Shown: positions 7,115-11,628 of the stretch, piece after piece | Layout: each line of letters starts with the position of its first letter | How positions within the stretch are numbered: the stretch's first letter is position 1 | NCBI RefSeq assembly: GCF_002341865.1 | Contig: NZ_DDOV01000091.1 | Location: forward strand, 1 to 11,628 | Direction: 5' to 3' | Length of the DNA stretch: 11,628 nucleotides | Source: Clostridium sp. UBA2485 | GTDB taxonomy: Bacteria > Bacillota > Clostridia > Clostridiales > Clostridiaceae | Program-made: the position numbers and the translations under genes | The notes under the pieces: generated by a model | Told to the model about the DNA's origin: nothing | Databases searched by the model: none | The model's input: the letters and a program-made list of their open reading frames with translations, nothing else

Positions 7115-8473
7115 ATGAAAAAAGGTGATTCACAAGATAAAAATTCTGGTTATAAAGATGAGTTAAAAAGAGTTTTGACATTAAAAGACTTAACTATATA
7201 TGGAATTGCTTTTATGACTCCTATTGCACCAGCATATATCTATGGTGCAGCATCACAATTAACAGGTGGAATGTTGGCGTTAGCATATCTTTGTGCAATG
7301 ATAGCAATGTTATTTACAGCTTATAGCTATGGTCGCATGGCAGCAGCTTTTCCCGTGGCTGGATCAACTTATACATACACTCAACGTGCTATTAGCCCCT
7401 ATCTTGGCTTCTTAGCTGGATGGTGTATGTTCATGAGTTATGTTTTAGTTCCATTGATAGTATTTATGGTGGGCGCAGCCTATGCTAATGTGGCAATCCC
7501 CGCCATTCCTTATTGGGCATGGGTACTTATCATAGGTGGAATAACTACTTTTGTAAATTATTTTGGTGTGGAGATTGCTGCTAAGGCAAATCTTTATTTA
7601 GTAGGATTGATGGGTGCCATTGTAGTAATATTTGTATTTATCTGTGGAAAGTCGCTCTTAGGCGGAGTTGGTGAAGGAACGCTATTATCAATTAAACCAT
7701 TCTATAATGAAAGTACTTTTTCAGTTTCAACCCTTATAGCTGGTGGTGCAATTGCTTGTTTCTCTTTCTTAGGCTTTGATTCCATAACTACTATGGCAGA
7801 AGAAGCAATAGACCCTGAAAAAGATATTGGAAAAGCTGCCCTTATTTCCTGTATTGTAGGTGGATTAATCTTTATAGTTCAGGCTTATGTTATACAATTA
7901 GTATGGCCTGATTATTCAAGCTTTGCATCTTCAGATACTGCTTTATTTGAAGTGGCTAAACTTGCAGGAGGAGCATTATTAGCAGGACTTTATACTTTTG
8001 CAGTTGTTATTTCTACCCTTACTGCAGGACTTACAGGACAATCTAGTGCTGCACGGTTACTCTTTGGTATGGGAAGAGATGAAGTATTACCAAAAAAATT
8101 CTTTACTCATTTACATCCAAAATATAAAACTCCAACTTATAATATTTTTATAATGTGTACTATAGGAATTATAGGTGCTCTTACCCTTAATATATCCTTA
8201 GTGACAGAACTATTAAATTTTGGTGGTCTTGTTGGTTTTATGTGTGTAAATCTTTCTGTAATTGTATATTACTTTATTAAAAAGAAAGAGAGAAAGATTT
8301 TCTCTAATTTAATAATACCAGCTTTAGGCTTTATTGTATGTTTCTATTTGTGGATTAATTTATCAACCTTTGCATTAACTGTAGGTTTTACTTGGCTTTC
8401 TTTAGGCATAGTATATGGAATTATACTTTCAAAGACATCTAAAAAGAAATTGCCAATGATAAGTGATATGTAA
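7115..8473 (+). CDS. APC-superfamily amino acid/amine permease
   Basis: A 452-residue membrane transporter with about 12 hydrophobic helices. The first (about 27-48) contains GIAFMTPIAPAYIYG, matching the substrate-binding unwound region of helix 1 in the APC fold. Further family signs are FPVAGSTYTYTQRAISPYLG (about 80-99) and, in and after helix 6, CFSFLGFDSITTMAEEAIDPEKDIGKA (about 213-240), with the Phe-Gly-Phe-Asp and acidic pair typical of amino acid/polyamine/organocation permeases. The overall layout resembles putrescine-importer-like (PuuP/YgjI) members, but substrate cannot be assigned. Start ATG 7115 follows CGGAGGAG at good spacing. It lies downstream of and parallel to the amidase gene and ends in a strong terminator, so the pair probably forms one transport-and-hydrolysis unit. 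It should sit in the cytoplasmic membrane and be driven by an ion gradient. Confidence 0.92.
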   Translation: MKKGDSQDKNSGYKDELKRVLTLKDLTIYGIAFMTPIAPAYIYGAASQLTGGMLALAYLCAMIAMLFTAYSYGRMAAAFPVAGSTYTYTQRAISPYLGFLAGWCMFMSYVLVPLIVFMVGAAYANVAIPAIPYWAWVLIIGGITTFVNYFGVEIAAKANLYLVGLMGAIVVIFVFICGKSLLGGVGEGTLLSIKPFYNESTFSVSTLIAGGAIACFSFLGFDSITTMAEEAIDPEKDIGKAALISCIVGGLIFIVQAYVIQLVWPDYSSFASSDTALFEVAKLAGGALLAGLYTFAVVISTLTAGLTGQSSAARLLFGMGRDEVLPKKFFTHLHPKYKTPTYNIFIMCTIGIIGALTLNISLVTELLNFGGLVGFMCVNLSVIVYYFIKKKERKIFSNLIIPALGFIVCFYLWINLSTFALTVGFTWLSLGIVYGIILSKTSKKKLPMISDM

Positions 8474-8501
8474 TATAAAGTTATAAATATGAGTTTTTCT
8501 T

Positions 8502-8561
8502 ATTAAAATAATAATGCTAATATCCTCAATGGATATTGGCATTATTATTTTAATAATTTTT
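8502..8561 (+). terminator. Terminator after the permease gene
   Basis: A 24-bp stem (8502-8525 with 8531-8554, one G-T wobble) with a 5-nt loop TCAAT, followed by AATTTTT. It lies 28 bp after the permease stop codon. It separates the permease from the convergent alpha/beta hydrolase, but the opposite strand lacks a T-tail, so it is mainly a plus-strand terminator. Confidence 0.85.
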
Positions 8562-8599
8562 ATTAACTCTAATTTTTCATTACTTTATCTCAAATGATA

Positions 8600-8637
8600 G
8601 GAACGGTGAGTCATCCTAAACGTAGGTGTTGCGTTCC
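8600..8637. repeat. GC-rich hairpin element of unknown role
   Basis: GGAACG (8600-8605) pairs with CGTTCC (8632-8637), and inside it CCTA (8615-8618) pairs with TAGG (8623-8626) around the loop AACG. The base composition is well above the surrounding AT-rich DNA. It lies 35 bp beyond the stop codon of the minus-strand hydrolase. No T-tract follows on either strand, so it is not a standard terminator. It could be the folded 3' end of the hydrolase mRNA, a small structured RNA or a remnant of an intergenic repeat; I do not recognise a known riboswitch. Confidence 0.4.
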
Positions 8638-8672
8638 CCTTTATGTTTGGCAATGAAATATTACACATTTTA

Positions 8673-9836
8673 TTAGGATATTTGTTCTATCCAATCTAGC
8701 ATAACCTCCGCTGAAAGTCCAATGTTTCCTACATGACAGTGATTTTGTGCATGTTCTTTTCTAGTGAACGTACGAGTTGTAAGTGAACGCACATTTGTAA
8801 GAGTTTCAATTTGTTCAGAAAATTGTTCTAGTGGCACATAATGATCTTCCTTTGCAACCATTAAAAGAACATCTTGTTCTACTTGTCCTGATATTTCTCT
8901 TGTATTATAAAGCATAATTTTATTTAGATATTCGTAAGGAGTCTGACTGCCTGTAACATTTAAACCTTGATTAAAAGCCCATTTTATAATAAGACTTTCA
9001 TTCATTAATTTCTTGATTAAAGAATTTAATTCCTCAGCATTTTCATTTTCCATTAGATTATTAACTATTTCTCTTAAATTCACAGGGAGCGCTGCTATGA
9101 TCATTCTATACATATCTGGGAAAATATCATCGGCAATTACGCGCTTTATTCTTTTTTCAAATGCAGCAGCTCTTAGTGCAAGATAACCACCTAAAGACAT
9201 TCCTATTAATGTAACATCATCAAGATTAAAGAAATCCAATATGGTTTTAACCGGTTTTTCCCATTCATGAGTCATTGGCATTTTACAATTTTCAAGAACC
9301 GATCCTTGTCCTGGGCCATCAAAACATACTACATCATATCCTTCTTCTTTCATTCCTATGAGAAGGGAAAATAGTTCTTCTATATAACCGTCATAACCAG
9401 CAAAGAACACAATCTTTCCCTTAGGATTTTCTGGTGTAAACCGATAAGCTGAAAGATAAGAATTTTCATAAGGTACTTTGAAATGTTCATTTTCCTTCAC
9501 ATGAAAATGTTCTAACATTAATGATATAAACTCTTTACGATAAGTTTGCTTTTGGGGATCTGATTTAGGTATAAAAAATTCTGCTCCTCTCAAGTAAAAA
9601 GCCCCTCTTAATTTATGTCCGTTTTTCAATGCTTTCTCAGATAGTTCTAAAAATTTAGCAATATGTTCATCATAATTGTTTATATGTCGACTAGCTCCTT
9701 TCATTTCTTTGAGCATATCTTCATCATTTGCCCAACTATAAAAACGGTTCATTTGAAAATTGATACTAAAATCTTTGTGTAAATCATCGTAAAATCCAAT
9801 AGGAAATCGTTCTCTTATTTTTCTAGCATTTAACAT
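8673..9836 (-). CDS. Alpha/beta hydrolase, FrsA / 2,6-dihydroxypseudooxynicotine hydrolase type
   Basis: A 387-residue protein with a helical N-terminal cap (about 1-125) and an alpha/beta hydrolase core. Visible core signs are KGKIVFFAGYDGYIEEL (probable oxyanion-hole strand), DVVCFDGPGQGS, the nucleophile elbow GMSLGGY (Ser214), the acid Asp331 in VAKEDHYVP, and a C-terminal histidine group EHAQNHCHVGN (His362, His366, His368) that should supply the catalytic His. The cap plus the DGPGQG motif matches the group holding FrsA-like esterases and the C-C bond hydrolase of nicotine breakdown. The actual substrate is unknown. Start: AAAGGTGAT (9845-9853) is a good ribosome binding site 8-9 nt before ATG 9836; GTG 9848 and ATG 9843-9845 lie in or next to that site. 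It is convergent with the permease and divergent from a TetR regulator, which may repress it. Confidence 0.85.
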   Translation of the reverse strand: MLNARKIRERFPIGFYDDLHKDFSINFQMNRFYSWANDEDMLKEMKGASRHINNYDEHIAKFLELSEKALKNGHKLRGAFYLRGAEFFIPKSDPQKQTYRKEFISLMLEHFHVKENEHFKVPYENSYLSAYRFTPENPKGKIVFFAGYDGYIEELFSLLIGMKEEGYDVVCFDGPGQGSVLENCKMPMTHEWEKPVKTILDFFNLDDVTLIGMSLGGYLALRAAAFEKRIKRVIADDIFPDMYRMIIAALPVNLREIVNNLMENENAEELNSLIKKLMNESLIIKWAFNQGLNVTGSQTPYEYLNKIMLYNTREISGQVEQDVLLMVAKEDHYVPLEQFSEQIETLTNVRSLTTRTFTRKEHAQNHCHVGNIGLSAEVMLDWIEQIS

Positions 9837-10059
9837 AATATTCATCACCTTTCATTTTTTGATTTTTTCGGATATATGACATTCTATAATTGATTAAACT
9901 CTTTTCTTATTATCATTAGCCTTGATACATACATTTTTATTCATTCATCACAGCACCAATAGTATAAATTTCACCTCGCCATTGATAATGTTTATCACTT
10001 AATACTTTTATTTTATTTTATTTTTTAGTTCTTAACAATCAATAAAAAAAGAAAATTTA

Positions 10060-10071
10060 TTTGATAACAAA
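10060..10071. promoter_or_regulatory. Possible TetR operator, site 1
   Basis: TTTGATAACAAA is an interrupted palindrome (TTTG, 4 bp, CAAA) in the divergent region. It shares the TTTG-N-AACAAA pattern with a longer palindrome at 10174-10189. Binding by the adjacent regulator is inferred only from position and repetition. Confidence 0.25.
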
Positions 10072-10158
10072 CGAATCTCCTGATTTTTGTTGCTTAGCAA
10101 TACAAAATAGACTGTTTTAATGATAGTTACTCTTAGACTTTCTAATTATTGCATAATA

Positions 10159-10200
10159 AAAAGCAACAAATTATTTGTTATTAAACAAACTGTTGCTTTT
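10159..10200. repeat. Nested inverted repeat before the TetR gene, possible operator or terminator
   Basis: The outer arms AAAAGCAACA and TGTTGCTTTT (10159-10168, 10191-10200) are perfect complements; within them TTTGTT-ATTA-AACAAA (10174-10189) is a second perfect palindrome. On the minus strand the stem is followed by a short T-run (TTTTTATTATG), so it could also stop transcription coming from the TetR side. Its place just upstream of the TetR promoter also suits an autoregulatory operator. Confidence 0.4.
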
Positions 10201-10227
10201 CATTATCGTTTTGTTAAAATTGATATA

Positions 10228-10233
10228 TATAAT
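10228..10233 (+). promoter_or_regulatory. -10 box of the TetR-family gene
   Basis: A perfect TATAAT with start of transcription expected near 10240. The -35 region is weak (TTGTTA at 10211-10216 is too close; ATCGTT is at the 17-bp position). A start near 10240 leaves a 45-nt leader ending at the GTG codon at 10285 and supports that start. Confidence 0.45.
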
Positions 10234-10284
10234 TAACATCTTATGCATTTAACAGTAATTGATTATAGAAGGGAGAAGAGAGTT

Positions 10285-10860
10285 GTGCAAAGTAAAGTAG
10301 ACTTAAAAGTGGTTAAAACACGTGCAAATATTAAAAATACCTTTATTGAATTACTTTTTGAAAAAGAATTCAACAAAATTACTATACAAAACATATTAGA
10401 TAAGGCTTTAATTAATCGTTCCACTTTTTATAAGCACTATTCAGATAAATATGAATTAGCAGAACAGCTTATAGATGAAATTGTGGAAACTGCTACTTCA
10501 TTTATTAATGAGCGCTTTAGTGATAAGAAAGAAGTTGACCTTTTCTCTATTATTTGTAAAATCTATGAGCATTTATATGATCAAAAAAAGGTCGTACTTG
10601 CATTATGGAAAATTAAAACAGATGCTCTTCACCTATATGATGATATTGAAGATTTATTAAAGAAGAATTTCATGCAATATATAATAATTCATAATACTTG
10701 TAAAGACAGCTCTTTATTAGACTACTATTCAACCCTCTACTCCTCTTTAGTACTAACCACAATAAAATGGATTTTGACTTCCGGAAAGGGATCAGATATT
10801 AGAAAAATTCTTGAACACTTTCAAGATACCTTGGCTGGTAGCATATTTTTTCTAGACTGA
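10285..10860 (+). CDS. TetR-family transcriptional regulator
   Basis: A 191-residue one-component regulator. The N-terminal DNA-binding domain (about 8-57) reads KVVKTRANIKNTFIELLFEK followed by the helix-turn-helix ITIQNILDKALINRSTFYKH (about 32-51) and YSDKYEL, closely matching the TetR consensus with the invariant TFYxHY. The all-helical C-terminus (about 60-191) binds an unknown ligand and forms dimers; it resembles the DhaS-like C-terminal type. The GTG start at 10285 is preferred because AAGGGAG (10269-10275) lies 9 nt upstream; the in-frame ATG at 10243 has no ribosome binding site and would sit at the predicted transcript start. It is transcribed away from the alpha/beta hydrolase, the usual arrangement for a TetR repressor and its target. 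Link to the sigma-54 module is unproven. Confidence 0.9.
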   Translation: MQSKVDLKVVKTRANIKNTFIELLFEKEFNKITIQNILDKALINRSTFYKHYSDKYELAEQLIDEIVETATSFINERFSDKKEVDLFSIICKIYEHLYDQKKVVLALWKIKTDALHLYDDIEDLLKKNFMQYIIIHNTCKDSSLLDYYSTLYSSLVLTTIKWILTSGKGSDIRKILEHFQDTLAGSIFFLD

Positions 10861-10977
10861 AAATTATGTTATCTTCGTAATTATAGATAATAAGAAGTTT
10901 TTAAATTTATGGTTAAAATATTGAATAAAATTTATTAAATTTTAGAATATTGTTTTTTTACATTTATCTTATACATC

Positions 10978-11015
10978 TATCCTCTATAATTAATATATAT
11001 TAATTATAGAGGATA
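10978..11015. repeat. Perfect 38-bp palindrome between TetR gene and tRNA array
   Basis: 18-bp arms (10978-10995, 10998-11015), beginning TATCCTCTATAATTAATA, are exact complements about a central TA. It can form a cruciform or a hairpin with a very small loop. No run of T follows directly on either strand, so it is not a typical terminator, though it may stop transcription of the TetR gene or act as back-up to the tRNA terminator 6 bp further on. Confidence 0.6.
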
Positions 11016-11020
11016 TTTTA

Positions 11021-11058
11021 CAAAAAAATAAAAAACTCTTACTTTTAAAGTAAGAGTT
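11021..11058 (-). terminator. Rho-independent terminator of the tRNA operon
   Basis: Perfect 11-bp stem AACTCTTACTT/AAGTAAGAGTT with loop TTA (11034-11058), followed on the minus strand by TTTTTATTTTTTTG. It starts 1 bp after the last tRNA gene of the array. Confidence 0.92.
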
Positions 11059-11059
11059 A

Positions 11060-11134
11060 TGGTGACTCCTAGGGGAATCGAACCCCTGTTACCACCGTGA
11101 AAGGGTGGTGTCTTAACCGCTTGACCAAGGAGCC
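11060..11134 (-). tRNA. tRNA-Glu (UUC), last gene of the array
   Basis: 75 nt with encoded CCA. Seven-bp acceptor stem GGCTCCT/AGGAGTC (one G-U), anticodon loop CTTTCAC giving anticodon TTC, T-arm GGGGTTCGATTCCCC. Identical in sequence to the copy at 11554-11628. Confidence 0.97.
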
Positions 11135-11141
11135 AAAGCTT

Positions 11142-11217
11142 TGGTGGCTCACCGGGGGATCGAACCCCGGACACCATGATTAAAAGTCATGTGCTCTACC
11201 GACTGAGCTAGTGAACC
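11142..11217 (-). tRNA. tRNA-Lys (UUU)
   Basis: 76 nt with encoded CCA. Acceptor GGTTCAC/GTGAGCC (one G-U), anticodon stem CATGA/TCATG with loop CTTTTAA giving anticodon TTT, D-arm AGCTCAGTCGGTAGAGCA, T-arm CCGGGGTTCGATCCCCCGG. Confidence 0.97.
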
Positions 11218-11220
11218 GCT

Positions 11221-11295
11221 TGGCTGGGATAGCAGGATTTGAACCTACGAATGCCAGAGTCAAAGTCTGGTGCCTTACCGCTTGGCGATATCCCA
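11221..11295 (-). tRNA. tRNA-Gln (UUG)
   Basis: 75 nt with encoded CCA. Acceptor TGGGATA/TATCCCA beginning with the unusual 5' U1-A72 pair typical of bacterial tRNA-Gln, anticodon stem CCAGA/TCTGG with loop CTTTGAC giving anticodon TTG. Confidence 0.97.
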
Positions 11296-11300
11296 ATATA

Positions 11301-11377
<77 letters not shown>

Positions 11378-11383
11378 ATATTT

Positions 11384-11457
11384 TGGAGCGGGTGAAGGGA
11401 ATCGAACCCTCGTAACTAGCTTGGAAGGCTAGCACTCTACCATTGAGTTACACCCGC
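11384..11457 (-). tRNA. tRNA-Gly (UCC)
   Basis: 74 nt with encoded CCA. Acceptor GCGGGTG/CACCCGC, anticodon stem CTAGC/GCTAG with loop CTTCCAA giving anticodon TCC. Confidence 0.97.
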
Positions 11458-11460
11458 AAG

Positions 11461-11545
11461 TGGTGCAGATGAAGGGAGTCGAACCCCCACGCCGTAAAGC
11501 GCTAGATCCTAAGTCTAGTGCGTCTGCCAATTCCGCCACATCTGC
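11461..11545 (-). tRNA. tRNA-Leu (UAG)
   Basis: 85 nt with encoded CCA and the long variable arm of class II tRNAs (CGCTTTACGGCG). Acceptor GCAGATG/CATCTGC, anticodon stem CTAGA/TCTAG with loop CTTAGGA giving anticodon TAG. Confidence 0.97.
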
Positions 11546-11553
11546 ATATTTTA

Positions 11554-11628
11554 TGGTGACTCCTAGGGGAATCGAACCCCTGTTACCACCGTGAAAGGGT
11601 GGTGTCTTAACCGCTTGACCAAGGAGCC
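11554..11628 (-). tRNA. tRNA-Glu (UUC), second identical copy at the window edge
   Basis: 75 nt, base for base the same as the gene at 11060-11134, anticodon TTC and encoded CCA. Its 5' end coincides with the last base of the window, so the promoter and any earlier tRNA genes of the operon lie outside. The pair makes a direct repeat about 494 bp apart. Confidence 0.97.

Larger units (their letters stand above)
9837..10284. other. Long divergent regulatory region between hydrolase and TetR genes
   Basis: About 450 bp with no convincing gene on either strand. It must hold the minus-strand promoter of the hydrolase, for which I see no clear consensus (a weak TATAGAAT lies on the minus strand near 9885), and the plus-strand promoter of the TetR gene. 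No sigma-54 motif was found. Several TTTG/CAAA symmetries, listed separately, could be operators. A TTGCTTAGCAA near-palindrome lies at about 10091-10100. Confidence 0.5.

Noticed and set aside
8611..8630. ACG-containing loop as a guanidine (mini-ykkC type) riboswitch
   Set aside because: Only one hairpin, the loop reads AACG/ACGT and not ACGR, and no gene of that regulon follows.
8647..8665. TTTGGCAATG as a second sigma-54 promoter
   Set aside because: The GG is present but no TTGC follows at the -12 position (TATT instead), and no gene follows on that strand.
10243..10284. ATG at 10243 as start of the TetR gene
   Set aside because: No ribosome binding site, and it lies at the predicted transcript start; the GTG at 10285 has AAGGGAG at 9 nt and the TetR domain begins just after it.
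10475..10660. Plus-strand open frame within the TetR gene in another frame
   Set aside because: It overlaps a clear TetR coding sequence and has low-complexity content without a start signal.
10869..10890. TTATCT/AGATAA hairpin as terminator of the TetR gene
   Set aside because: Only six A/T-rich base pairs with a 10-nt loop; the later T-rich tail is weak, so it is not separable from chance.

Overview
The window looks like chromosomal DNA of a low-GC Gram-positive anaerobe, most likely a Clostridium. The grounds are very AT-rich intergenic DNA, strong AGGAGG-type ribosome binding sites, GTG starts, a signal-less parvulin isomerase of a clostridial type, and a dense tRNA array with encoded CCA ends. 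Species cannot be fixed from the sequence alone.

Layout. The left edge (about 1-66) holds a strong housekeeping promoter (TTGACA, 17 bp, TAAACT) firing leftwards out of the window, of the kind that drives stable RNA operons. A minus-strand cytoplasmic parvulin-type peptidyl-prolyl isomerase follows (430-1173) with its own terminator. Next come a decayed GNAT acetyltransferase (1373-1785; central acetyl-CoA-binding part missing and the C-terminus in another frame) and a small membrane protein of unknown function (1804-2139).

The core of the window is a regulatory and catabolic module (2270-10860). A two-gene operon encodes a membrane sensor kinase (dCache, HAMP, cysteine-rich PAS, HisKA, HATPase) and, overlapping it by 8 bp, an NtrC/AtoC-type response regulator with receiver, sigma-54 AAA+ and Fis-type HTH. 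Just after the regulator's terminator lies a textbook sigma-54 promoter (TTGGCAT-N5-TTGCT, 6136-6152), preceded at about -134 by a 21-bp-armed inverted repeat built from four CTAAGA boxes, in the right place to be the activator's binding site. The promoter serves an isochorismatase-family cysteine hydrolase (6207-6905), probably followed by an APC-family permease (7115-8473). A convergent alpha/beta hydrolase of the FrsA/2,6-dihydroxypseudooxynicotine-hydrolase type (8673-9836, minus) and a divergently placed TetR-family regulator (10285-10860) complete the group. The simplest reading is that an outside signal sensed by the kinase switches on, through sigma-54, the uptake and amide hydrolysis of a small nitrogenous compound. 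The substrate cannot be named from sequence, and membership of the alpha/beta hydrolase and TetR genes in this pathway is only inferred from position.

The right edge (11060-11628) is a minus-strand tRNA operon, transcribed in the order Glu-Leu-Gly-Arg-Gln-Lys-Glu, ending in a strong terminator (11021-11058). The two tRNA-Glu genes are identical, and the window stops exactly at the 5' end of the upstream one, so the array may continue beyond the edge.
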